Source: an uncultured Chlorobiota bacterium (lineage in GTDB: Bacteria; Bacteroidota; Bacteroidia; Bacteroidales; JAADGE01). Taken from it: 13,888 nt of DNA. The position numbers were made by a program, and so were the translations under genes. The notes under the pieces are model-generated. The model was not told the DNA's origin and ran no database searches. It was given only the letters and a program-made list of their open reading frames with translations. Location of the stretch: contig CAMZKQ010000138.1 of NCBI GenBank assembly GCA_947311265.1, forward strand, positions 1 through 13,888. The letters run 5' to 3'. Shown piece after piece: positions 7,501 through 13,888 of the stretch (position 1 is its first letter; every line of letters begins with the position of its first letter).

Positions 7501-9169
7501 AAAAGTAGAGTTTACCAAAGCAGGCTACAAACTCAAAGCTGGAAAATCAAAAAAGATAAAACATAACCTTAAAACAATAGATGTAAAAGTTATTGCCAAA
7601 AATAAAAAAGGGCGAAATATTAAAGGCAAAACCGATATTATTGATGAAAATACAGTAAAATTTACACCAAAAGATACCGTAAAGGACGTTACAATTACCG
7701 TAAAAGGCAAGCGAGAAAAGAAAGAAAATGCACTGACAATTATTGCAGATTACACCGTTTATGCCCTTATGAGCGTAAGAAACCTCTCTGCTTCATACTC
7801 CGAAAATAACGGCATAGTTTTACCAGGTTACACTAAAAGGACTCAATTTTTTGGCTTAGATAAATCTTGGAAAGCCCCCGGATATGGCTTTGTATTTGGA
7901 GAATTTAACGATGAGTTTGGTAGGATTGCATCGCAAAATAGTTGGCTCTCTGGCGACTCACTTATCGCCAACCCAGTGAGCTATATGTCTCGAAAAACAT
8001 TAGATTTCCGAGCCACTGTAGAGCCAATCCCCGGTTTCCGCATCGACCTATCCGCCGACCGCACAACCACTAATGACCATAGCGAGTTCTGGGTGAAAAA
8101 CAAGGGCAGTTTTGAGGCTCAAAGTCCACTGTTTGGCGGGAGCTTTTCTACATCATACAATACAATAAGTACTTCTTTTTGGAAGGTAAATGATAATGAC
8201 TTTTCCTCAGAGGCATTTAATAATTTTCTTGAAAATAGAATAATTATTGCCAACCGCTTTGCGGATAAAAGGCAAACTGATGGCACAGTACCTTATGACC
8301 CCAATCGTCCAAACCTAGATCAAGAGGGCAACGTTATTAAAGACGGTTTTCCTTATGGATATAGCCCCTCTTCGCAAGAAGTTATGATACCTGCATTTTT
8401 GGCTGCTTACTCTGGTAGCAAAGCATCGGCCATCAACACCAACCCTTTCCCTAAAATTCCTTTCCCCAATTGGCGAGCCAAATACGATGGGCTTTCAAAG
8501 TATCCTTTTGTGAAGAAATTTGCAAAGAAAATAACCTTTAATCATGCTTATACATCTAAATACACCGTTGGAAATTTTACCACTAGCCCACTCTTAAAAT
8601 TAGGCAATTACGACCCCTTCTCCGACAACGGGCTAAGCTATGTAGAAGATGAGCTTAGTGGAATGTTCATTGCCCGCTCAATTATTGATGGGATTTCTAT
8701 AGATGAAAAATTTGTGCCACTCTTAGGTGTTGATATTGGGTGGAAAAATAATATCACGACTAAATTTGAATACAAGCAAGCCCGTAACTTGATGCTTAGC
8801 TTTGCCAATAATCAGGTTTTGGAAACCACAAGTAAGGAATATACCGCAGGTGTAGGCTACAAATACCCTAAACTACAATTGCCATTTACTGTTGCTGGAA
8901 AGAAAATTGAACCCGGCGATTTTTCTGCACGAGCCGATTTTTCTATGCGAGATATGCTTACTTTGGTACGGCGGATTCAGGAAGCAGACGATAAACTTTC
9001 GGCAGGGCAGGTGAATTTTGGCATAAAAGTTTCGGCAGATTACCAGCTGGGCAAAAATTTCACCTTTAAACTTTTTTACGACCAAACAATAAACGACCCA
9101 AGGGTTTCAACTTCGTATAAAACAACAAATACAAAAATAGGAATGAGTATCCGGTTTAACTTAATGTAA
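1562..9169 (+). CDS. sprA: SprA/Sov, type IX secretion system outer-membrane translocon, 2535 aa
   Basis: SprA is the very large outer-membrane beta-barrel through which the type IX secretion system moves folded cargo to the cell surface. Family members are about 2400-2500 residues (SprA of Flavobacterium johnsoniae, Sov of Porphyromonas gingivalis), and this one is full length at 2535. An N-terminal KK plus a hydrophobic stretch (residues about 8-24) forms a Sec signal. The family-typical DDFEGTKTTIDLKSPSAW lies at residues 845-862. Long runs of alternating, aromatic-rich beta strands continue to a barrel-type C-terminus (KIGMSIRFNLM). Two basic stretches stand out: residues about 1671-1705 (Lys/Arg/Ser-rich) and about 1960-2065 (Lys-rich, beta-sandwich-like). 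The start is GTG: the frame has a stop at 1544-1546, and no other start keeps the signal peptide. No frameshift is visible. Its end overlaps the convergent glycosyltransferase gene by 9 bases. Confidence 0.97.
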   Translation: MKKHPKYLLAVSITVILGFVLLSSSTLSKFSTPTLSLKNNNYYFAINDTGPGDTTLISPFSDYSGNRKKPSVTSPLFLRKPSNIKTEVKYDPKTGKFIFYDKIGNINYRRPESMTFEEYNSYSNQQAIKNYWLERAALEATTTNDGFGGGSIVDRMIGKELIVPLANFDRIMGSNKINIKPQGSAELIFGISISNVENPVLPKDLQRTITFDFDEKIKMGVTGQIGEKMKIGINYDTEATFDFENQTSIAYEGNEDEIIQLIEAGNVSMPLSGSLITGSQSLFGIKTALKFGNLTITSVASQQKGESSTIEVKGGAMTTAFEVTADDYESGKHFFLSHYFRDRYNEALSNLPIISSNINITRIEVWVTNRSGNFENARDIVPFVDLGENAQHLHSMQFSASGVYPDNATNTLYEDFKNDPGVRDINSVAATLANVPQFTAGTDYEKVQNARMLKPSEFSYNPSLGYISLNSALNADEVLSVAYEYSASGTPHKVGEFASDNASATSTLILKLLKSTQLSTDLPTWDLMMKNVYSIGAYQVNNEDFTLNVMYRDDATGSSVNYLSGGKTDGQVLLRVLGLDNMNKQNMPGADGFFDFIDKVTINPANGRIYFPVIEPFGSDLRKKITGGDTINPELNRVAEKYVYQELYDMTQSAARQVAEKNKFFLEGFYKSAGGSRISLNAMNVPEGSVTVTAGGQKLVENQDYTVDYNLGSVTILNHGLLESGTPIKINLESNSMFNIGTKTLLGSHLDYRITDNFNIGGTVMRLSEKPMTSKVSIGNEPIANTIWGLDMNYSTEVPLLTRLVDKIPLIDTKEISTFDFTGEFAQLVPGHPDIIGKTGFSFIDDFEGTKTTIDLKSPSAWRLASTPQMFPEGEFINNLAYGYNRAKLAWYSVNQDFLRNTSSTPAHITEEDQENHLVREVREKEIFPNKDSEVAGLPQFVSILNLGFYPTEKGPYNYETSGESGISAGVNPDGTLIAPETRWGGIMRSLVTNDFEEANIEYIEFWMLDPFVYNKNSTGGDLYFNLGNVSEDILKDSRQSFENGFPESANVADVDSTAWGRVPLFPRITEAFANSPADARSFQDVGLDGLSNSDEVSFFENYLSSLSAIVNATALNAATADPSSDDYLFFKDPSYDASQTDILGRYKDFNNLEQNSAIPDAAAQTSTAGQQYPDMEDINRDYTLNENEAYFQYRVHLAPAEMKIGENFITDIRLANVENKKGDVYDQVNWYQFKVPISEFSNKQGAIDDFKSIRFMRMFMHGWNDDMIIRFAKLNLVRGEWRKYHLSMLEGGENSTVPQISDAQFDVSAVNIEENANREPVNYILPPKVTRETNPQNPQLQQLNEQSIVLKVNNLEDGDARSVYKNVNMDVRQYKKIQMFIHAEEIPDCGALQDNQLFAFIRLGSDYKENYYEYEIPLKLTSPGYYDGENEDEREDVWRPENMLDIEFEILQAVKQHRNQKMRAAGSTLQLTSLYSEVLGENRISVVGNPNISNLRTIMIGIRNPAKATNYLPGIDDGLQKCAEVWFNELRLSDFREDGGWAAQGRVATKLADFASFAAAGNISTTGFGSIEQKVNERQKSDDYGYDLSSNVELGKFFPKKYGVRVPVYASLSESFSNPQYYPLDPDILFSTVLADPTLTASEKNKIKSRSQDYIKRRSINVTNIKINGNSERKKKKDAPRLIGKKTGFPSTGGRSRSSASGRKKRFYHISHWTASYGYNETFMSNINLDHDLMNEHRGSIGYNFTNSPKNIRPFKKVKFLRAKPLRIIKDINFYYAPSLVAFRTELRKQYHEIELRDLSTQRAINEELTLMPTFDKQFTWNRTYDIKYKLSRGIKLDFSAANNAWVEEPFGRLDKNAPEYQQRIDTTWNSLRDLGETSQYSQKAGVTWAVPINKLPLLGWTSLNARYNSTYDWTVGPARFDTAENKDIYPLGHTIKNSQNLQLNSQFNFAKIYRKVKYLKQVDDKFKRIGKKKKKVFEKVEFTKAGYKLKAGKSKKIKHNLKTIDVKVIAKNKKGRNIKGKTDIIDENTVKFTPKDTVKDVTITVKGKREKKENALTIIADYTVYALMSVRNLSASYSENNGIVLPGYTKRTQFFGLDKSWKAPGYGFVFGEFNDEFGRIASQNSWLSGDSLIANPVSYMSRKTLDFRATVEPIPGFRIDLSADRTTTNDHSEFWVKNKGSFEAQSPLFGGSFSTSYNTISTSFWKVNDNDFSSEAFNNFLENRIIIANRFADKRQTDGTVPYDPNRPNLDQEGNVIKDGFPYGYSPSSQEVMIPAFLAAYSGSKASAINTNPFPKIPFPNWRAKYDGLSKYPFVKKFAKKITFNHAYTSKYTVGNFTTSPLLKLGNYDPFSDNGLSYVEDELSGMFIARSIIDGISIDEKFVPLLGVDIGWKNNITTKFEYKQARNLMLSFANNQVLETTSKEYTAGVGYKYPKLQLPFTVAGKKIEPGDFSARADFSMRDMLTLVRRIQEADDKLSAGQVNFGIKVSADYQLGKNFTFKLFYDQTINDPRVSTSYKTTNTKIGMSIRFNLM

Positions 9170-10306
9170 GATTCTTAACAGTAAATGTTCGTAATCTTGA
9201 ATAATATTTGCCCACATATATTTTGCTCGGAACTCCTTAATATACGCCGAGGACACTTCCGTTTTGTTTTTAAATTGATTTTGATAAAAATTAAAAAGCA
9301 ACTGGGCTAAAACCGAGGCGTTTTCGTGGGGGAAAATAAAACCATTAATATTAGGCTCTATAATATCAGTATTGCCACTCACAGGTGTGGATATTAGGAA
9401 AGTACCACAAAAAAGCCCTTCTAAAGCGGCAATAGAAAAGGCTTCAAAACGAGAGGTCATTACCTGTACATGCGTTTCTTGATAGAGTTTTAGCATTTTT
9501 ACTTTATCTACCCAACCATGAAATTTCACACTTTGGGCAAAGCCATTTGCCTTGGCAAAATCTTTAATATTTTCTAACTCAGGACCATCACCTGCAATAT
9601 TGGCTTCAAAATTTACTCCTTTTTGAGATAGGATTTTTAAGCCCTGCATAAATAAATGGGGCTGTTTTACCTCCTGCAAACGCCCTACAAAAAGAATTTT
9701 AAAAGTGTCAAATTGTTTCTTTGCAGGCACAAAAAATGGGCTACACCCATTAGGGATTGCTGTGTTTTTAGCTTTCCTTTTTTCGCCTATAAGGCGATTT
9801 ATATTGCTTAGTAAAGTGTTGGTTAATACAATATTAGCCTCTGATTTTAAGCAAACTCTACGAATGTAAGGGTAAAGAGGAATGTGGTATTTTAGCATCC
9901 TTTTTTTATTTACAAAAGGCATGTCTTCGCCATGGGAAATCATAATAAAAGGGATTTTAAATTTCCGTTTGAGCATAAGGGCAGGTATCCCTGCTGGGAT
10001 TGCAAAATGTGCCATGCAAATATCAAACTTTGGCGAATTTTCATTCTGCTTAAAGTAGCTAAGACAGAGCTTTGCCCAAGAAAACATTTCTATGGGGTTG
10101 GATTTGTAGGTGAATTTCCGTTTCGATTTTAGCTTTATAATTTTTAAGTTCTCCTTTTCGAGCACTTCTTTTTCGCCCTCAAACCAAGTGGTGATTACAG
10201 TTACCGAGTGTCCCAAGTTGGCTAAGCCTTCGGCATGAAACCTTGATACAACGCCTGCCCCGCCGCCTAATGGGGGGTATTCATAATTAAGAATTAGGAT
10301 GTTCAA
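9161..10306 (-). CDS. Family 4 glycosyltransferase (GT-B fold), 381 aa
   Basis: A retaining sugar-nucleotide-dependent glycosyltransferase, probably acting at the inner face of the cytoplasmic membrane in making a surface polysaccharide, lipid-linked or protein-linked glycan; the sugar and acceptor cannot be read from the sequence. The N-terminal domain opens with MNILILNYEYPPLGGGAG, the glycine-rich loop typical of GT4 enzymes, and has HGED at 125-128. The C-terminal domain has FVGRLQEVKQP (206-216), GDGPE (239-243) and the EX7E motif E288-AFSIAAL-E296, followed by TPVSGNTDII. Length is normal for the family. The start is TTG at 10306-10304, chosen because the family's N-terminus begins exactly there; AAAGG lies 6 bases upstream. 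This TTG overlaps the TGA of the upstream nuclease gene (TTGA), so translation is probably coupled. Its last codons overlap the end of sprA on the other strand. Confidence 0.94.
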   Translation of the reverse strand: MNILILNYEYPPLGGGAGVVSRFHAEGLANLGHSVTVITTWFEGEKEVLEKENLKIIKLKSKRKFTYKSNPIEMFSWAKLCLSYFKQNENSPKFDICMAHFAIPAGIPALMLKRKFKIPFIMISHGEDMPFVNKKRMLKYHIPLYPYIRRVCLKSEANIVLTNTLLSNINRLIGEKRKAKNTAIPNGCSPFFVPAKKQFDTFKILFVGRLQEVKQPHLFMQGLKILSQKGVNFEANIAGDGPELENIKDFAKANGFAQSVKFHGWVDKVKMLKLYQETHVQVMTSRFEAFSIAALEGLFCGTFLISTPVSGNTDIIEPNINGFIFPHENASVLAQLLFNFYQNQFKNKTEVSSAYIKEFRAKYMWANIIQDYEHLLLRILH

Positions 10307-11235
10307 ATTTCGCCTTTTTGCTTATTGATTTCATTTTCTGTAAGCCCTGTTAATTTCATAATTACCTCTATTGGTAAGCCTGCTTTTAACGCATTTTTAG
10401 CCACTTCTAATTTTTCTTCAAACTGTCCTTCGAGTCGTCCTTCGAGTCGTCCTTCGAGTCGTCCTTCAAGTCGTCCTTCGAGTCGTCCTTCAATTTTTGC
10501 TTCTTCTTTTGCTGTATCTATGGAGTTTTTGAGGTCCCTATAATATTTTAAGCTGTTTTCATAGTCTTGATATTCTTTTCTGGAAAATTTTGAAATTTCA
10601 GCGGTTTCAAAAAGTTGTAAAAATATACTCTCTTTTAGTTTCTCGGGTACTCTGTCTAGTTTGTGCAAATTTTTTAAAAGGAAGAGCCATTTTTCAAACC
10701 TAGTTTCCAACTCTTCTACTTTTTTATTAAATTTTGGCATTTCAAGATATATGAAAGTTAGTTTATCGTAAAAAACTCTCTTTGTTTCTTGCTCTGTTAG
10801 TTTTACATCGTATCTAAATTTATCTTTTTGCTCTATATTCTCGTCAAATACAAAGTCAAGAATTGCAATTGTATATACTTTTTTTAGTTCAAAGTTCCAG
10901 CCACTTCCTGTAATTGCTTGTTCCCTTATCGGGAATGTTGAATAGTATAAAGCTCGGTCTTTAAAAAATTTCTGCTTGGTTTTTTGTAATTCTACTATGA
11001 ATTTTTCGCCTTTTTCGTTGGTGCAATATAAATCAAAAACGGCTTTTCTATTTAATTCTGTCGTGGCAAGATTTTCATTTTTTAGGTATTGGAGTTCTGT
11101 TATTACCCCTTGCTCTTCTTTTAATAATTCATTCAAAAAATCGAGCAATAAATTTTTGTTTGGTTCTTCACCAAATAATCTTTTGAAACCATAATCGGTA
11201 AACGGGTTTATATACTTTTCTTTAAATTCTGTCAT
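10303..11235 (-). CDS. Rpn / TIGR01784-type PD-(D/E)XK nuclease (recombination-promoting nuclease, once called putative transposase), 310 aa
   Basis: The family has a PD-(D/E)XK endonuclease fold; E. coli Rpn proteins are DNA endonucleases that promote RecA-independent recombination and have been linked to phage defence. Here the N-terminus INPFTDYGFKRLFGEE (9-24) is the family hallmark, and the catalytic core is D68 followed by the E82-L-Q84 variant of (D/E)XK. After a helical middle, residues 249-268 hold five perfect EGRL units, then EGQF. A short C-terminal helical segment (AKNALKAGLPIEVIMKLTGL) follows, a common ending for the family. The catalytic residues are intact and there is no frameshift, so it should be active. 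It starts at ATG, 17 bases after an exact TAnnTTTG promoter, and is first in an operon with the glycosyltransferase. No terminal inverted repeats or target duplications were seen, so it is not itself a visible transposon. Confidence 0.93.
   Translation of the reverse strand: MTEFKEKYINPFTDYGFKRLFGEEPNKNLLLDFLNELLKEEQGVITELQYLKNENLATTELNRKAVFDLYCTNEKGEKFIVELQKTKQKFFKDRALYYSTFPIREQAITGSGWNFELKKVYTIAILDFVFDENIEQKDKFRYDVKLTEQETKRVFYDKLTFIYLEMPKFNKKVEELETRFEKWLFLLKNLHKLDRVPEKLKESIFLQLFETAEISKFSRKEYQDYENSLKYYRDLKNSIDTAKEEAKIEGRLEGRLEGRLEGRLEGRLEGQFEEKLEVAKNALKAGLPIEVIMKLTGLTENEINKQKGEI
10425..10496. repeat. 12-bp tandem repeat in the nuclease gene, about six units
   Basis: The plus strand repeats gtccttcgagtc with a strict 12-base period starting at 10425, 10437, 10449, 10461, 10473 and 10485; the 10461 unit differs at one base (caag) and the last diverges after gtcctt. 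The period is a multiple of 3, so unit gain or loss adds or removes EGRL without breaking the frame. Near-perfect identity suggests recent expansion by slippage. Confidence 0.92.
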
Positions 11236-11251
11236 TTTTAGTTATTTTTCA

Positions 11252-11259
11252 CAAAGCTA
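11252..11259 (-). promoter_or_regulatory. Bacteroidetes-type promoter for the nuclease-glycosyltransferase operon (TAgcTTTG)
   Basis: On the minus strand TAGCTTTG matches TAnnTTTG exactly. A TTG at 11282-11280 lies 20 bases upstream, within the 17-23 spacing expected for the -33 box. The predicted transcript starts roughly 10 bases before the ATG at 11235. This is the best-formed promoter in the window, and the 85-base gap it sits in also separates the operon from the sensor gene upstream. Confidence 0.65.
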
Positions 11260-11320
11260 CATTTTAGTTTTATAATCTGCAATTTTATTTGGCTAAGGGG
11301 GTAATTTAGAAAAGGTGGGT

Positions 11321-13888
11321 CTATAAACGCACGCCTATTACAACAATATCGTCAATTTGCTCTTCGTTGCTTTCTTTCATCCAATTTATGATGTTGTTAT
11401 CTAGTATTTCTTTTTGCTCGTGCATTGGTTGCTTATAGATTTTGGTAAGCAATTGTTTAAATTTTTTGGTCATAAATTTTTTGCCTTTTGGTCCACCAAA
11501 CTGGTCGGCGTAGCCGTCGGAGAACATATATAAGGTGTCGCCTGTTTCGTAGGCTTGTGTGGAGGGGGTAAAATCGTGCATTCTATCGTAAATGGCTACT
11601 GGCATTTTATCGGCACGTAGCACATTTAGCTCTCCTTCTCTAATGTAAAATAGTGGGTTGTAAGCTCCTGAAAATGAGATTGTTTTGCTGTCTTTGTCGA
11701 TTACAGTAATGGCTATATCCATACCGTCTTTAGATTGCATTACGCCCTTTTCTTGCTTTAGGGCTTTTATAACTTTGGCACGCAAACGGTTTAAGATTAT
11801 TGCAGGGTTTGTTACCTTTTCGATATTAACAATTTCGTTTAGAAAGCTGATGCCCAACATGCTCATAAATGCCCCGGGCACGCCATGCCCAGTACAGTCT
11901 GCCGCAGTTATTATAATTTTATTGTCTTGCTTTCCTGCCCAGTAAAAGTCGCCGCTTACAATGTCTTTTGGCTTGAATAAAATAAAGTGTTCGGGTAAAT
12001 TTTCTTTAAGGAAATAACTGGCTGGTAGGGCGGCAGTTTGTATTCTTTTGGCGTATTTTATACTGGCAGTAATTTCTTCATTTTGCTTTTCGATTTCGTC
12101 TTTTTGCTCTAATATCTCGTCATTTTGTGTAGTAATTTCTTCGTTGCGTTGGCGAATTTCTGCGGTTTGTTCTTTTACTTCTTTGCGAAGTTTACGGTTG
12201 TATTCTTCTACCCTTTTTACTCTAATTTTGTAGATTATAAATACCGTTAAAACTATAGCTAGCAAGGCGAGTACTTTGGCAAGTATGGTTTGCCACCAAG
12301 CGGGTGAGATTATTACGGTAAGTTGTTTTGCATTTTCTGTCCAAACATCATTATTATTAGAGCCTTTTAGGTTGAATACATATTTTCCTGGAGCTAAGTT
12401 GGTGTAGCTTGCAAATCGTCTGTATTTTGCTTTTATCCAATCTTTATCGTAGCCTTCGAGTTGGTATTGGTATTTATTTTTTTCTGGAAAAATAAAATCG
12501 AGTGCTACAAACTCGAATGAAATATCGTTTTGAAAATGCTCTAAATAAATGATGTTTTTTTCGGCAATAGAAGAGTCTAACTCTACCACTTTATTAGCAA
12601 TATGGAAACCTGTAATAACTAGCGATGGTTGGTTGGGATTGTCTTTTATTTTTTCTGGGTTGAATGTATTGAACCCATTAATTCCACCAAAAAACATGAT
12701 GCCCTCATCGGTTTTGAATGCTGAACCAGCTAAAAACTCATTGCTTTGCAAGCCATCTCTGGCATCGAAAACACGTATTTTTTTAGTCGCTTTATTGAAG
12801 CGAACAATGCCTTTATTGGTACTAAACCAAAGGTTTCCACTGTTGTCTTCTAGCAAGCCAGTAATGACATTATTGGGCATGTTTTCGGTATTGTAAGTGG
12901 TAAAGCGTTGAAAGTTTTTGCTTGCAGCATTAAATTTATTTAGCCCCCCTTTTGTGCCTACCCAGAGTACACCTGTATCGTCTTGGTGGAGGGAATACAC
13001 TCGGTTACTGCTCAAACTTTTTGGGTCTTTGTGGTTGGCGGTGTAATTGGTGGATATTTCTGTTGTTATATCAAATTTAGAAAGCCCTTCAAAAGTGCCA
13101 ATCCATAATGTATTTTCGTCTTTCTGTACAATTGCAGTAATGCCATTACTTACTAAGGAATTTTCTGCCCCTGTGGCTTTAAAGGCTTTAAAATCATCGG
13201 TGGTGTAGTTGTACAGGTTTAGCCCACCGCCGTATGTACCGACCCAAAGCCGCCCTTTTGTATCCTGAAATACTTTCCATACGTGGTTGTGTGATAGGCT
13301 TTTTGGGTTATTGGGGTCGTGCGTGTAGGCGGTAAATTTTTTTGTTTTTTTATCAAATTTATTTAGCCCACCCCCAGCAGTACCTAGCCAGAAATTGCCA
13401 AAACTATCTTCTAAAATGGAGCGAATATGATTGCTATTTATTGCAGTAGGGTCAGATTTATCTACTCCATAATGGATAAATGTATTGGTTTTAGGATTCC
13501 ATTTATTTAGTCCGCCTTCAACTGTTCCAATCCAGATATTTCCTGCTTTATCTTTGTAAATACTTCTTACTTGGTTCGAGCTTAGGCTATTTTCATCGTA
13601 TGGGTTGTGGCGTAATACAATAAGGTCGTCGGCAGCTCTGTTCCATTTATTAACACCTCCGAGCGAAGTACCTACCCAAAGTATTTTTGTGTTATCAAAA
13701 AATAGGCTTACCACCTGGTTGGTTGTAATGCTGCTTTGCTTGGCAGGGTTGTGTGTGTAAAAAGTCAAGCTGTTTTTACTGGGGGCATAGCGTAGAAGCC
13801 CTTTTTTTTTAGTTCCAAGCCATAGAATGGCTTTGTGGTCTTCTACTATGGTGTTTATTTGTGGCGGGTTTTCGGTATTAGATAGTGC
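11321..13888 (-). CDS. Propeller-Y_Y_Y membrane sensor with SpoIIE-type PP2C phosphatase (partial, 5' end missing)
   Basis: The frame is open from the right edge to TAG at 11321, so 855 residues are visible and the N-terminus is missing; a TTG at 13768 is only an internal leucine. Numbering visible residues: two-component-regulator propeller repeats (pattern N.V..i..D..G.lWvGT.gGGLnk) fill about 1-415 with at least eight blades. A Y_Y_Y domain spans about 440-530, one membrane helix about 534-554, and a coiled coil of EI..QN(E/D) heptads about 558-610. A SpoIIE/PP2C serine phosphatase covers about 640-855 with metal-binding aspartates in SGDFYW (D647), ADCTGHG (D664), DGMD (721, 724), FSDGYADQ (D791) and QIDD (846-847). 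The propeller should face the periplasm and the phosphatase the cytoplasm. Such enzymes usually dephosphorylate an anti-anti-sigma (STAS) protein. The family normally has more blades and a signal peptide, both off the edge. No histidine kinase domain is present. Confidence 0.95.
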   Translation of the reverse strand, partial: ALSNTENPPQINTIVEDHKAILWLGTKKKGLLRYAPSKNSLTFYTHNPAKQSSITTNQVVSLFFDNTKILWVGTSLGGVNKWNRAADDLIVLRHNPYDENSLSSNQVRSIYKDKAGNIWIGTVEGGLNKWNPKTNTFIHYGVDKSDPTAINSNHIRSILEDSFGNFWLGTAGGGLNKFDKKTKKFTAYTHDPNNPKSLSHNHVWKVFQDTKGRLWVGTYGGGLNLYNYTTDDFKAFKATGAENSLVSNGITAIVQKDENTLWIGTFEGLSKFDITTEISTNYTANHKDPKSLSSNRVYSLHQDDTGVLWVGTKGGLNKFNAASKNFQRFTTYNTENMPNNVITGLLEDNSGNLWFSTNKGIVRFNKATKKIRVFDARDGLQSNEFLAGSAFKTDEGIMFFGGINGFNTFNPEKIKDNPNQPSLVITGFHIANKVVELDSSIAEKNIIYLEHFQNDISFEFVALDFIFPEKNKYQYQLEGYDKDWIKAKYRRFASYTNLAPGKYVFNLKGSNNNDVWTENAKQLTVIISPAWWQTILAKVLALLAIVLTVFIIYKIRVKRVEEYNRKLRKEVKEQTAEIRQRNEEITTQNDEILEQKDEIEKQNEEITASIKYAKRIQTAALPASYFLKENLPEHFILFKPKDIVSGDFYWAGKQDNKIIITAADCTGHGVPGAFMSMLGISFLNEIVNIEKVTNPAIILNRLRAKVIKALKQEKGVMQSKDGMDIAITVIDKDSKTISFSGAYNPLFYIREGELNVLRADKMPVAIYDRMHDFTPSTQAYETGDTLYMFSDGYADQFGGPKGKKFMTKKFKQLLTKIYKQPMHEQKEILDNNIINWMKESNEEQIDDIVVIGVRL

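Noticed and set aside
9932..10132. Plus-strand 66-residue ORF inside the glycosyltransferase gene
   Set aside because: It lies wholly opposite a well-supported GT4 domain and has no promoter or recognisable motif.
10425..10496. Short CRISPR-like array
   Set aside because: The 12-base units are directly adjacent with no spacers and sit in frame in a coding region.
10325..10543. Plus-strand ORF with repeated RPSS units
   Set aside because: It is the opposite-strand reading of the EGRL tandem repeat in the nuclease gene, whose catalytic residues and family match are clear.
10303..11235. A complete insertion sequence around the putative transposase
   Set aside because: No terminal inverted repeats or target-site duplications are visible, and Rpn-type proteins are nucleases rather than conventional transposases.
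13766..13768. Start codon of the sensor-phosphatase gene at 13768
   Set aside because: The codon is TTG inside a propeller repeat; the frame stays open to the window edge with another blade upstream, so the gene is truncated by the window.

Overview
The window looks like a chromosomal segment from a member of the phylum Bacteroidota (Bacteroidetes); I cannot place the genus. The main evidence is a complete SprA/Sov protein, the giant outer-membrane translocon of the type IX secretion system, which is confined to this phylum. Supporting signs are AT-rich DNA, promoters of the Bacteroidetes form TAnnTTTG, weak or absent Shine-Dalgarno sequences, and a propeller/Y_Y_Y sensor protein typical of the group.

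Layout. (1) Bases 1-1561 are very AT-rich and accessory in character: a possible tail of an upstream gene (1-87), a 45-residue acidic ORF (274-411), and an orphan HEXXH metallopeptidase-like gene (618-1340). Each of the last two genes is followed by a related, imperfectly palindromic element (about 414-600 and 1322-1447). The metallopeptidase unit has complementary ends (593-605 against 1317-1329). This gene-element-gene-element layout resembles integron gene cassettes with attC-like sites. No integrase gene is visible and the core sites fit the classical consensus only in part. (2) Bases 1562-9169 hold sprA on the + strand, starting at GTG behind a TAnnTTTG promoter. (3) Bases 9161-11235 on the - strand hold a two-gene operon: a PD-(D/E)XK nuclease of the Rpn / TIGR01784 type, then a family-4 glycosyltransferase that starts at TTG inside the nuclease stop codon. 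The glycosyltransferase ends tail-to-tail with sprA, overlapping it by 9 bases. (4) Bases 11321-13888 on the - strand hold the C-terminal part of a large membrane sensor with beta-propeller repeats, a Y_Y_Y domain, one membrane helix, a coiled coil and a SpoIIE-type PP2C phosphatase. Its start lies beyond the right edge, because the reading frame stays open to the last base.

How the genes relate. SprA acts in protein export across the outer membrane. The glycosyltransferase probably builds a surface polysaccharide or other glycan. The sensor-phosphatase probably passes an extracellular or periplasmic signal to an unseen anti-anti-sigma partner. Nothing in the sequence ties these three into one pathway. 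The Rpn-type nuclease and the left-hand cassette-like region are mobile or accessory features set around core genes. The left-hand region is the most likely place for something undescribed.
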